Source: Marisalimonas marina | GTDB lineage: Bacteria; Pseudomonadota; Alphaproteobacteria; Puniceispirillales; Marisalimonadaceae | Assembly: GCA_038131365.1 (NCBI GenBank) | Contig: JAYPPH010000004.1 | Span: 1-54,798 of the forward strand | Direction: 5' to 3' | DNA length: 54,798 nt | Notes under the pieces: generated by a model | What the model saw: the letters and a program-made list of their open reading frames with translations, nothing else | Database searches by the model: none | Told to the model about the DNA's origin: nothing | Translations under genes and position numbers: made by a program | Shown here: positions 25,260-33,360 of the stretch, piece by piece | Position numbering within the stretch: the first letter of the stretch is position 1 | Layout of the letters: the number at the start of each line of letters is the position of its first letter

Positions 25260-25580
25260 TTAACTAGAAAATGGCGTCCAGGGAGCTGCCGTCATTAATT
25301 TGTTTTCTTGGGTTAGTACAAGTGGTCTAAATTCACTTGCGAATTTTATAAAGTCCTCATCAGCGAATATTTTTTTCCAAGTTTCTCTTCTGGAATTATC
25401 GTCTTCAAATTGCCAAACGTGAATGATTTGGTTTAAAGCACCTATGTCACCAATGTAATATCTTACAATATTTTTCTTATATTTTTTCAAAGCAGGCCAG
25501 CCAAGTTCTTCATAGACTTGAATAGCTTTTGATAGTTTTCCTACATGAAGGGTGTATGTCCTTAATTCAAAAATATTCAA
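25260..25580 (-). CDS. NIPSNAP family protein
   Basis: A 106 aa ferredoxin-like (dimeric alpha/beta barrel) NIPSNAP domain: NIFELRTYTLHVGKLSKAIQVYEE, HVWQFEDDNSRRETWKKIFAD and a C-terminal ENKLMTAAPWTPF. The frame is open to 25616, but the TTG at 25580 is preferred because GGAG (25587-25590, on the minus strand) sits six bases before it and homologues start right at the (I)FELRTYT strand. The biochemical role of bacterial NIPSNAPs is unknown. It precedes the TtuC-like gene in the same direction. Confidence 0.85.
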   Translation of the reverse strand: MNIFELRTYTLHVGKLSKAIQVYEELGWPALKKYKKNIVRYYIGDIGALNQIIHVWQFEDDNSRRETWKKIFADEDFIKFASEFRPLVLTQENKLMTAAPWTPFSS

Positions 25581-25683
25581 AGTATTCTCCAAAATAAATT
25601 CATATAAGATATTCATAATGTATCATTGAGTTTTAATCTATTTTTAATTAATAATTATGAGTATCAAATTGTAAGGAAATTAA

Positions 25684-26823
25684 ATGGATATATTAGAGAT
25701 CAAAGATTTGGAATATTTAGCTCAAAAAAGAGTTCCCAAAATGTTTTTTGATTATGTTAATTCAGGATCTTGGACAGAAACAACCTATAATGAAAATGTT
25801 TCTGATTTTCAAAAAATTAAACTCAGGCAAAGAGTTGCAATTGATATGTCTAACAGGACACTTGAGACCAAGATGGTAGATCAAAAAGTTTCAATGCCTG
25901 TAGCTATTGCGCCAACTGGATTGACAGGAATGCAAAGGGCAGATGGTGAAATATTAGCTGCTCAAGCTGCAGAAGAATTTGGTATTCCTTATACTTTGTC
26001 AACTATGAGTGTTTGTTCTATTGAAGCTGTAGCAGAAAAAACAAAAAAACCGTTCTGGTTTCAGCTGTATGTGATGAAAGATAAAAAATTTATGGAGCGT
26101 CTTATAGATAGAGCTAAGGAAGCTAAATGTAGTGCTCTTGTTTTAACATTAGATTTACAACTTCTAGGACAAAGACATAAAGATATTAGGAATGGATTAT
26201 CAACTCCACCAAAACTAATTCCAAAACATGTTTATCAAGTATTATCAAGGCCGATGTGGTGCTTAAGGATGTTGACAACAAAAAATCATTTTTTTGGTAA
26301 TATTGTAGGTCACGTTGATGGAATAAAGGACATTAGGTCTCTAGGATCTTGGATAGGTACTCAATTTGATCAAAAACTTGATTGGAAGGAAGTTGATTGG
26401 ATAAGAAAGAGATGGGGTGGAAAGTTAATTATCAAAGGAATACTTGATCCTGAAGACGCTTTATTAGCATCAAAAACTGGCGCTGATGCAATTATCGTCT
26501 CTAATCACGGAGGAAGACAACTTGATGGTGCGTCTTCAACTATTAATATTTTGCCTGAGATTGTAGATAAAGTAGGCAAGTTAGTTGAAGTTCATTTAGA
26601 TGGTGGTATCAGATCAGGGCAGGATGTAGTCAAGGCGATGTGTTTAGGGGCAAAGGGCACTTACATTGGAAGAGCTTTTTTGTATGGTTTGGGCGCTCTT
26701 GGAAAAGAGGGCGTTACTAAAGCTTTAGAAATCATTAAAAATGAAGCGGATATGACTATGGCCTTATGTGGAAGAAGGGATGTTCATGATTTAAATTTAG
26801 ATAATATATATTCTAAATCATAA
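25684..26823 (+). CDS. lldD: FMN-dependent alpha-hydroxy-acid oxidase/dehydrogenase (L-lactate dehydrogenase type)
   Basis: A 379 aa TIM-barrel flavoenzyme oxidising L-lactate or a related 2-hydroxyacid. Visible signatures: RVPKMFFDYVNSGSWTE at the N-terminus, MPVAIAPTGLTGM, FQLYVMKD, IIKGILDPEDAL, and the catalytic-His block SNHGGRQLDGASST followed by DGGIRSGQDVVKAM. There is no strong membrane anchor. Substrate specificity (lactate, glycolate, mandelate) cannot be read from sequence. Its 3' end overlaps the convergent esterase gene by six bases. Confidence 0.88.
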   Translation: MDILEIKDLEYLAQKRVPKMFFDYVNSGSWTETTYNENVSDFQKIKLRQRVAIDMSNRTLETKMVDQKVSMPVAIAPTGLTGMQRADGEILAAQAAEEFGIPYTLSTMSVCSIEAVAEKTKKPFWFQLYVMKDKKFMERLIDRAKEAKCSALVLTLDLQLLGQRHKDIRNGLSTPPKLIPKHVYQVLSRPMWCLRMLTTKNHFFGNIVGHVDGIKDIRSLGSWIGTQFDQKLDWKEVDWIRKRWGGKLIIKGILDPEDALLASKTGADAIIVSNHGGRQLDGASSTINILPEIVDKVGKLVEVHLDGGIRSGQDVVKAMCLGAKGTYIGRAFLYGLGALGKEGVTKALEIIKNEADMTMALCGRRDVHDLNLDNIYSKS

Positions 26824-27768
26824 TTTAGAGAATATTGTTTTAGCCGCGTCACTCATTTCTTTTATACATATTAATGCAGTAGGTAACTGAACTGAGTTAC
26901 TTAAAAATGCATGCATTTGTCCAGGAAATAAACGATAGTGAACTTCATTGCCAAAAGATAATAACCTTCTTCTATAAGCATCTCCTTCGTCTACTAATGG
27001 ATCAAGACCAGCTCCATAAATATAAGTAGGTGGTAGGTTAGATAAATCAGGTGTTAGAATTGGTGATGCTCGCCAATCAACTTGTTCTTCAAAAGAATTT
27101 AAATAATGATCTGCAAAATATTTAATTGAATCTTTATTAAGTATCATTCCTTTAAGATCTATATCCATTGATTTTCTGCACATTGTTAAGTCTACCCAAG
27201 GATAAACTAATATTTGACCATGGACTTCTGGGATTAATTTGTCCCTAGACATTATAGCACCAACTGTTGCAAGTGCTCCACCAGCACTGTCTCCACATAA
27301 AATAACTTTTTCTTTATCTATGTTTAAATTTTCTGCATCTTTTATGATCTCTGTAATTGAATCCTTCATATCAGTAATAGGTGCAGGAAATTTATTCTCA
27401 GGAGCTAGTTTGTAGTCTACAGCAATTATAGTAGCTTCTGATTCTCTGCAGAGGTGTCTACATACAAGGTCATGACTTTCTAAGTCACCCATTACGAATC
27501 CACCGCCATGAAAATATATTATTAAGGGATCTTTTTTGTTAGAAGTTTTTGATGGATTATTAGAATATTTTCTAACCTTAATAGGGCCAAGAGTTCCATC
27601 TAAAAATAAGTCATCTACTTGTTCAATTTCAACTCTTAATTCAACTGGTGTTTCTGCCATTTTGGCTCTTAGTTCTCTTAGTTCTTGAGGAGTAAAACTT
27701 TCAAGTGGTGGAGCGTTATTTTTTATACGTTCATCAATAAATGCTTGTGTGTCTTTATCAATTTGCAT
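26818..27768 (-). CDS. Alpha/beta hydrolase, hormone-sensitive-lipase (HSL) type esterase
   Basis: A 316 aa carboxylesterase of family IV. Oxyanion motif HGGGFVMGD, nucleophile elbow GDSAGGAL, late Asp in GLDPLVDEGDAY and His in GQMHAFLS. The open frame reaches a TTG at 27783, but the ATG at 27768 with GAGGG spaced eight bases upstream is the better start. No signal peptide, so it is cytoplasmic. The natural ester is unknown. Divergent from the metal exporter gene at 27964. Confidence 0.9.
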   Translation of the reverse strand: MQIDKDTQAFIDERIKNNAPPLESFTPQELRELRAKMAETPVELRVEIEQVDDLFLDGTLGPIKVRKYSNNPSKTSNKKDPLIIYFHGGGFVMGDLESHDLVCRHLCRESEATIIAVDYKLAPENKFPAPITDMKDSITEIIKDAENLNIDKEKVILCGDSAGGALATVGAIMSRDKLIPEVHGQILVYPWVDLTMCRKSMDIDLKGMILNKDSIKYFADHYLNSFEEQVDWRASPILTPDLSNLPPTYIYGAGLDPLVDEGDAYRRRLLSFGNEVHYRLFPGQMHAFLSNSVQLPTALICIKEMSDAAKTIFSKL

Positions 27769-27875
27769 CTGCGGATCCCTCAAAATGGCTTTTCATAAAC
27801 TATATAATCAAAAATGAAGAGAAATAACAATATGTAACAAATATTAGTTATAAAAATCATAATTTATTAAAAATA

Positions 27876-27908
27876 AAAGTTAGCCACAACTAACTTTATT
27901 AGTTAGTT
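27876..27908. promoter_or_regulatory. Three alternating GTTAG/CTAAC repeats, mutually exclusive stem-loops
   Basis: AAAGTTAG (27876-27883) pairs with CTAACTTT (27890-27897) over a 6 nt loop. The overlapping AACTAAC (27888-27894) can instead pair with GTTAGTT (27902-27908) over a 7 nt spacer. The last copy overlaps a candidate -35 box, TTGACG at 27907-27912, with AATATA at 27930-27935 (17 bp spacing). The layout suggests an operator for a metal-responsive repressor at the exporter promoter. If the elements are transcribed, a switch is possible. No yybP-ykoY Mn riboswitch was recognised. Confidence 0.45.
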
Positions 27909-27963
27909 GACGTTATATATGCTGTGTGCAATATAAGTTGCAAAGACATTTTTAGAAGTTTGT

Positions 27964-29133
27964 ATGAGCCAGATTAGTCCTAATATTTTAGTTACTCCTT
28001 TTGCATTAAAATACCAGCAGATGCTGAGTTATTCATTTCTAATTATTGCAGCTTTTCTTTTTTTTAATATAGATAACGATACCTGGATAATTATTAAATC
28101 ATCAATAGCTGATGCATATATTAACGTCACAAGCTTTGTAGCTGGGACCCTTTTAATTTTTTTCTTTTTAGAAAAATTTTTTAATATAGACCTTAATAGA
28201 TTACTTCATAATAGGCCAAAATTAGAGATTTTAATTAGTTCTGGCTTAGGTGCTCTTCCAGGATGTGGAGGAGCTATTATTGTTTTAACACAATATTCGA
28301 GAGGTAAAATTTCATTTGGATCTGTAGTTGCCACACTTACAGCAACTATGGGAGACGCTGCATTTTTATTGATAGCTAAAGATCCTAAAATGGGTTTTTT
28401 AATAATGATAATTGGCTTTTTTGTAGGTTTTATTTCAGGAGTTTTAGTAAATAAAATTCATGGTAAAAGTTTTATGAAGATGAATGGTTGTGATATCATT
28501 AGATTAAATAGTAAAACCTCAGATTATAAAGCCTCAAAAACATTAGATATTTTTTGGATAATACTTTTAATTCCTGGAATTATTCTTGGCGTTTTATCAG
28601 CATTTCAAATTAATTTAGAAGAGTATTTTGTTAATAATATTATTGAAGACCCTATAACTTTCTTCGGTTTTTTAGCAGGAACTTTATGTTTAATAATGTG
28701 GATTATACCACTTATCAGTGGTTTAAAGTACAGTCCTTCCAAACCAGATCAACCTATTTTAAGAAGGACTGTTGCAGATACTAATTTCATAACAACTTGG
28801 GTAGTTTTAGCATTTTTAACTTATGAATTAACAGTTCATTTAGGTAACATAAATTTAGAAACTATATTTCAATCCTATTACATTTTGATACCGCTGATAG
28901 GAGTCCTAATTGGTTTTTTACCAGGTTGTGGTCCACAAATTTTAGTTACTACACTATACTTAAATGGGATAATACCATTAGCTGCTCAAATAGGAAACGC
29001 AATTTCAAATGATGGTGATGCCTTATTTCCAGCCATAGCTCTACATCCTAAAGCTGCTTTGATAGCTACTATATATTCTGGTGTTCCAGCAATAATTGTA
29101 AGTTATGCATATTTCTTTTCTTTTGAATTCTAA
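27964..29133 (+). CDS. Putative 10-TM heavy-metal/manganese exporter (ArsP_2-like)
   Basis: A 389 aa polytopic inner-membrane protein with about ten hydrophobic helices. Two homologous halves each carry an LPGCG motif (residues 98-102 and 319-323) followed by a polar helix ending in GD (TATMGDAAFLL and AISNDGDALFP). This internal duplication is typical of the putative manganese transporter / 10-TM metal exporter family. The conserved Cys and Asp residues probably line the ion path. The transported ion is inferred from the family, not shown. It is transcribed alone, from a promoter region with repeated GTTAG elements. Confidence 0.78.
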   Translation: MSQISPNILVTPFALKYQQMLSYSFLIIAAFLFFNIDNDTWIIIKSSIADAYINVTSFVAGTLLIFFFLEKFFNIDLNRLLHNRPKLEILISSGLGALPGCGGAIIVLTQYSRGKISFGSVVATLTATMGDAAFLLIAKDPKMGFLIMIIGFFVGFISGVLVNKIHGKSFMKMNGCDIIRLNSKTSDYKASKTLDIFWIILLIPGIILGVLSAFQINLEEYFVNNIIEDPITFFGFLAGTLCLIMWIIPLISGLKYSPSKPDQPILRRTVADTNFITTWVVLAFLTYELTVHLGNINLETIFQSYYILIPLIGVLIGFLPGCGPQILVTTLYLNGIIPLAAQIGNAISNDGDALFPAIALHPKAALIATIYSGVPAIIVSYAYFFSFEF

Positions 29134-29211
29134 AACAGCAAATTTTTGTGAACGTGCTCGTTGTGTCTTTGAAAATGTTCATATATTGTAAATAAAAAAG
29201 AATAGAAAAAT

Positions 29212-30018
29212 ATGAATTTTAAACCAGCCAATATTCCAAGTAATGATGATAAACGGGTAAAAGCCGTTCAGAGAACAGGTGTTTTAGATACTAATTCAAC
29301 AGAACTTTATGAAATATATTGTTTTTTAGCTAAGGAAATTACTGGATGTCCAGTTAGTTGGACTGGTGTGATTGACTCTGAACGCCAGTTTATGTTGGCT
29401 AGGGACGGTTTTCCTGAGGATGTTCCAATGGAAATGCCAAGAAATCAAACACTTTGCCAATTTGCTTTAGAAAAAACCAAACCTCTTCTTATCAATGATA
29501 TGACAAAAGATAAAAGGTTCATGTTTCATCCTGCTGTACAAGATTTTGGTGTAAAATTTTATGCAGCGTTTCCTATCGTGACTTCTGATGGATATATTTT
29601 AGGAACCTTATGTGTAAGTGATAATAAAGTAAGAAGATTGTCTTCTCATAAAATTAAGCTTTTAAGTGATTTGGCCGCAAAACTAGCTTACCAACTTGAA
29701 GTACAAGTTAATCAAAGGAAAAGTACGGCTGAGACCGCTATTGATATTATGAGTAAGTTAAAATCAAATTTTCCAGATATAAGTTTTGATGATGCTATCA
29801 CTATTCTAAAATTCTTGATTAACAATGTCATTACAAGTGAAGAAAAACAAAAAATGATAGATCTCGGTATTGCAATAAAAAAAGAGAATAATATTGAAAT
29901 CTCAAAATATGGAAGAAAAGTTCAAGATGAACTAAATCTTAATATTGGTATACTTAAGAGAATGAAGAATCTATCAAATAATGATAATGAACTAATGAAT
30001 ATGCTGGATCAGATATAA
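29212..30018 (+). CDS. GAF-domain protein
   Basis: A 268 aa soluble protein. Residues about 15-165 form a GAF domain of the class found in front of histidine kinases and cyclases (VQRTGVLDT, VSWTGVIDSERQFMLARDGF, NQTLCQFALEKTKPLLINDMTKDKRF, FYAAFPIVTSDGYILGTLCVSD). The C-terminal 100 residues are helical with no kinase, GGDEF or EAL motif, so the output is probably protein-protein interaction. It is followed 6 bp later by a small gene likely co-transcribed. The ligand is unknown. Confidence 0.8.
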   Translation: MNFKPANIPSNDDKRVKAVQRTGVLDTNSTELYEIYCFLAKEITGCPVSWTGVIDSERQFMLARDGFPEDVPMEMPRNQTLCQFALEKTKPLLINDMTKDKRFMFHPAVQDFGVKFYAAFPIVTSDGYILGTLCVSDNKVRRLSSHKIKLLSDLAAKLAYQLEVQVNQRKSTAETAIDIMSKLKSNFPDISFDDAITILKFLINNVITSEEKQKMIDLGIAIKKENNIEISKYGRKVQDELNLNIGILKRMKNLSNNDNELMNMLDQI

Positions 30019-30024
30019 AGTATA

Positions 30025-30336
30025 ATGTTTGGAAAAATTTTAAATTTTAAATTTTCATCTGTAAGTGAGGCAAAATTAGCTGCTTCATTTTGTTCAGAAA
30101 AGTTTGGCTCGAAAATTTCTGAATTTAATATTGTTGGTTTAAATATTTTTATAAGTCAGTCTGGAGACCTAAATGTTTCATTCAAATTTGGAAACCCGGA
30201 GTCATTAAAAAAATTTGAGAGTCGTTACATTGACATTATAGCCGATCTGAAGGGAAGTCTGGTTTTTAAAGAAAATAACTTTGTGGGTGTTTGTACTTTT
30301 ACATATGAAAAAGAAGCTGCAAGCACTGAGATTTAA
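30025..30336 (+). CDS. Small protein downstream of the GAF gene, function unknown (103 aa)
   Basis: Unrecognised 103 aa soluble protein with an alpha/beta pattern (FKFSSVSEAKLAASFCSEKFG helix, LNIFISQSGDLNVSFKFG strands, ESLKKFESRYIDIIADLKG helix), resembling a small ferredoxin-like or ACT-like unit. It begins 6 bp after the GAF-domain gene and is almost certainly in its operon, suggesting the two work together. The dehalogenase-like gene starts 20 bp downstream. Confidence 0.58.
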   Translation: MFGKILNFKFSSVSEAKLAASFCSEKFGSKISEFNIVGLNIFISQSGDLNVSFKFGNPESLKKFESRYIDIIADLKGSLVFKENNFVGVCTFTYEKEAASTEI

Positions 30337-30356
30337 AATTTATGGTAACCAGATAA

Positions 30357-31271
30357 ATGATAGACGCTAAAGAAACTTTTAATGGATCTTGGCCTTTTAA
30401 ACCAAATTTTTTTAAGGGTAATGGTTTTTCACAGCATTTTGTTGATGAAGGTCCAAGAGATGCTTCACCGATAATAATGCTTCATGGAGAACCTACTTGG
30501 GGTTATATTTATAGAAAGTTTATTCCGGCTTTATCTAAAGAAAATCGTATCATTGTTCCAGATCATATGGGTTTTGGAAAATCTGAAACGCCTCAAGACA
30601 AAGAATATACACTTAAAACACATGTAGAAAATCTCTCTAATTTAATAGAATTTTTAGATTTAAAAAATATTACTTTTGTTGGCCAAGATTGGGGAGGGCC
30701 AATAATAGGCGCATATTCAATTAGAAATATTAAAAATGTTAAGAGCTATTTTTTGATTAATACACTTTTTGGATATAGTAGAGAAGAAAGGCCTCAAAGT
30801 TTATCACCTTGGTTTAAATGGATAAAAAAACATTATGATGACAAAACTTTAGACGGCATTCTTGGTGAACTTGGATCAACTGTTTTATCTGTAATGAAGA
30901 TTCCTAACTTTACTAATAGTGAAGTAATAGATGATGATTGGATTAATGCTTATTCCTCACAGTTTCCAGATCGAGCAAGTTGTAAAGGGGCTATAAATTT
31001 CCCATTAGATGCTCTTTTAAATAGAATGGTTCCTTATATTTTAGAAGGTTTTAAACTTGGTGATTTAAAATCTTTATGTTCTAAACCAGCTTTTCTAGCA
31101 TATGGCATGCAAGATAGAGCTATTGAACCAGACTATGCTATTAGAGACTTTAAAGCTCTTTTCCCAAACTCCAAAGTTTTTAAATTGCCCAATGCAGGAC
31201 ATTATTCCCAAGAAGATGAACCAGAGTTATTAATAAATTTGATTAAAGATTTCGTTAAAGAAATTAGTTAA
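30357..31271 (+). CDS. Haloalkane dehalogenase-like alpha/beta hydrolase
   Basis: A 304 aa alpha/beta hydrolase with an aspartate nucleophile, D111 in VGQDWGG, followed by W112, one of the halide-binding tryptophans. The N-terminal HGEPTWGYIYRK motif (E45, W48) is that of subfamily I dehalogenases. The other triad members are D253 (YGMQDRAIEP) and H282 (NAGHYSQED). Haloalkane dehalogenases hydrolyse carbon-halogen bonds to alcohols; marine halocarbons are plausible substrates. Epoxide hydrolases share the Asp nucleophile and cannot be fully excluded, though HGEPTW argues against them. Confidence 0.82.
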   Translation: MIDAKETFNGSWPFKPNFFKGNGFSQHFVDEGPRDASPIIMLHGEPTWGYIYRKFIPALSKENRIIVPDHMGFGKSETPQDKEYTLKTHVENLSNLIEFLDLKNITFVGQDWGGPIIGAYSIRNIKNVKSYFLINTLFGYSREERPQSLSPWFKWIKKHYDDKTLDGILGELGSTVLSVMKIPNFTNSEVIDDDWINAYSSQFPDRASCKGAINFPLDALLNRMVPYILEGFKLGDLKSLCSKPAFLAYGMQDRAIEPDYAIRDFKALFPNSKVFKLPNAGHYSQEDEPELLINLIKDFVKEIS

Positions 31272-31276
31272 GAGTA

Positions 31277-31624
31277 ATGAATTTAATTTTCAAAGTTTGT
31301 AAAAAAAATGAATGGGAAGAAGCTGTCAATCAAGGTTTTTATAATGGATCTGATATCGACATTAAAGATGGTTACATTCATTTTTCTACTAAAGAACAAG
31401 TAAAAGAAACTGTAGAAAAACATTTTAAAAAGCAAAATGATTTAATTCTTATAGCTTTTGATACGAATGACTTGATCAATAATCTCAAGTGGGAGCCGGC
31501 AAGAAATGGCGATCTTTTTCCACATTATTATGGTTTTATAAACACAACTTCTGCTAAGAAAATATATTCTTTAGAATTAGGTGCTGATAACATCCATAAA
31601 TTTCCTGAAAACTTTTTCTCCTAA
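31277..31624 (+). CDS. DUF952 domain protein
   Basis: A 115 aa protein with the DUF952 pattern: IFKVCKKNEWEEAVNQGFYNGSDIDIKDGYIHFSTKEQV near the N-terminus and LKWEPARNGDLFPHYYGFI in the middle, including the conserved D-G-x-I-H-x-S and F-P-H-x-Y-G motifs. The family is uncharacterised and is related to ADP-ribosyltransferase-like folds. It starts 5 bp after the dehalogenase-like gene. Its last 48 bp overlap the 3' end of the convergent glycosyltransferase gene. Confidence 0.85.
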   Translation: MNLIFKVCKKNEWEEAVNQGFYNGSDIDIKDGYIHFSTKEQVKETVEKHFKKQNDLILIAFDTNDLINNLKWEPARNGDLFPHYYGFINTTSAKKIYSLELGADNIHKFPENFFS

Positions 31625-32650
31625 AAAATAATCTAAGAATTTCTTTTGAGCATTATTACCATATTTTTCTCTGAGTTTTTTATTGTTGATAGCACTTTTG
31701 AGAGTGTCTGTTAGGGCTAATTTATCTAATGGATCAACACACCAACCTGTTTTAGCATCAAGAACTGCGTCTTTAACGCCGCCCTCAATTCCTGCAATAG
31801 AAGGCACACCGTAAGCAGCAGCTTCCACATAGGATATTCCAAATCCCTCTATTGAATTATTTACTTTATATGAAGGCATTACAAATAAGTCTGACTTTTC
31901 AAGAAAACTCTCCTTTTCTTGAGTATTGACTTTACCAACCAATTTGACATTTTTTGATAAGTTAAGATCTTTTATGCACTTTTTTATTTCGTCAGCTTGT
32001 AATCCTTCACCACAAATATTCCAGAAAAATGGTTTTAAAACTTTATCATTATTCATTTCTGATAATGATTTCAAAACTGGTATAATACCTTTTCTTTCTT
32101 CGAGCCTACATATAGTCAATAAAAATACTTTATCTGTATTTTTTAAAATATCATTTCTGTTGTTGGTAATTGCCTTAAGTGAATAGGTAGGTGGTATGAC
32201 TATTCTTTGCACTTTTGAAATATTCAAATCATTAATTAATGTAGATGTATAAGATGAACTACAAATTATTGAGCTTACATTTTTGAGATTATTTTCAATT
32301 CGTTTTCTCTTCTTTTTGATTGAAAGAAACTCTTGCCCATGAGCCAAAACAATAATTTTTTTTGCTTTAGAAGGCACTGCATTCAATGATTTCCAACTAT
32401 CGCAGATGACAACATCTTCATTTTCATAGATAAAACTTACTAATTTTTTTTTTATTAGAGGTCTTATGAGCTTAGGGGCAAAATTATTATGGATAAAAAT
32501 TTTTGAACTTGAATCTTTTGACTTAAAGTAATGATCTGGAAAAACATGCGTTTCATTTAAAGATGCGAGTTTGTTAGAAATTGCATTCATAACATTTTGC
32601 ATACCACCAGTTCTAGGTGGATATGTTTGTGTGACAATAAGATATTTCAT
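31577..32650 (-). CDS. Family 4 glycosyltransferase (GT-B)
   Basis: A 357 aa retaining GT-B enzyme: N-terminal LIVTQTYPPRTGGMQNVM acceptor loop, a central TICRLEERKGIIPVLKSL sugar-nucleotide segment, and the C-terminal E-x7-E-type motif in SIEGFGISYVEAAAYGVPSIAG. It probably adds a sugar to a lipid or polysaccharide precursor at the cytoplasmic face; donor and acceptor unknown. It stands alone, with no other polysaccharide genes nearby. Convergent with DUF952, overlapping by 48 bp. Confidence 0.86.
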   Translation of the reverse strand: MKYLIVTQTYPPRTGGMQNVMNAISNKLASLNETHVFPDHYFKSKDSSSKIFIHNNFAPKLIRPLIKKKLVSFIYENEDVVICDSWKSLNAVPSKAKKIIVLAHGQEFLSIKKKRKRIENNLKNVSSIICSSSYTSTLINDLNISKVQRIVIPPTYSLKAITNNRNDILKNTDKVFLLTICRLEERKGIIPVLKSLSEMNNDKVLKPFFWNICGEGLQADEIKKCIKDLNLSKNVKLVGKVNTQEKESFLEKSDLFVMPSYKVNNSIEGFGISYVEAAAYGVPSIAGIEGGVKDAVLDAKTGWCVDPLDKLALTDTLKSAINNKKLREKYGNNAQKKFLDYFLGEKVFRKFMDVIST

Positions 32651-32742
32651 GCAATTAACACTAAAATAATTTCTAATTAAATCAAATAATTTGCTTTATT
32701 GTTATTGAAGTTTTAAAAACAAATAAAATAAATGAGGAAGAT

Positions 32743-33348
32743 ATGTATAAATTGACTTTTAGCCCTGCGTCACCTTATGTTCGTAAAGTTTTATTATCCG
32801 CATATAAAGCTGGAATTAGGAATGAAATAGAATTGATTTCCCCTGAAAATGAGGCTGAAAATCAAACTCTTAGAGATCAAAACTCTCTTGGTAAAATACC
32901 TGTATTACAAAAACCAGATGGTGGTTATTTATTTGATAGTAGAGTGATCATTGATCATTTTAATAGAATAGGTGGAGGGTTAATACCCTTAGAAGGGTCG
33001 GAAAGAGATATAATTTTAACTAGAGCAGCCCTTGCTGAGGGTATGATAGATGCCTCATTACTAGTAGTTTACTCTGAAAGGTATGCAGGAGGAGAAGTTC
33101 CTTCTAAGGTATGGTTAGATTTACAAATAGGAAAAATTGATAGAACTCTAGATTTTATAGAAAAAGATATAAATAACTGGTCAAATCCATCAGGTTTTGA
33201 TGCTGCAAATATTGGGTTGGGAGCGGCCCTTGGCTATATGACTTTTAGAAAAGTAAGAGTTTGGGAAAATAACAGACCTCAACTTAAAGCTTGGTACCAA
33301 GATATAGCTCACAAACTTCCTGGTTTTTTAGATACAGTACCTGCTTAA
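32743..33348 (+). CDS. Glutathione S-transferase family protein
   Basis: A 201 aa protein with an N-terminal thioredoxin-fold GST domain (YKLTFSPASPYVRKVLLSAYKAG, then NSLGKIPVLQKPDGGYLFDSRVIIDH with the cis-Pro and the D-S-R/E-S glutathione-gamma-Glu site) and a helical C-terminal domain. The S-P-x-S-P-Y motif puts the candidate catalytic Ser near residue 8. A GAGGAAG-type RBS precedes the ATG. Substrate unknown. Divergent from the GT4 gene and convergent with the glycerate kinase gene. Confidence 0.87.
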   Translation: MYKLTFSPASPYVRKVLLSAYKAGIRNEIELISPENEAENQTLRDQNSLGKIPVLQKPDGGYLFDSRVIIDHFNRIGGGLIPLEGSERDIILTRAALAEGMIDASLLVVYSERYAGGEVPSKVWLDLQIGKIDRTLDFIEKDINNWSNPSGFDAANIGLGAALGYMTFRKVRVWENNRPQLKAWYQDIAHKLPGFLDTVPA

Positions 33349-33360
33349 GCAAATATAATT

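Noticed and set aside
27784..27963. yybP-ykoY Mn riboswitch upstream of the exporter-like gene
   Set aside because: The conserved paired elements and loop sequences of that riboswitch are absent; only the short GTTAG repeats are present.
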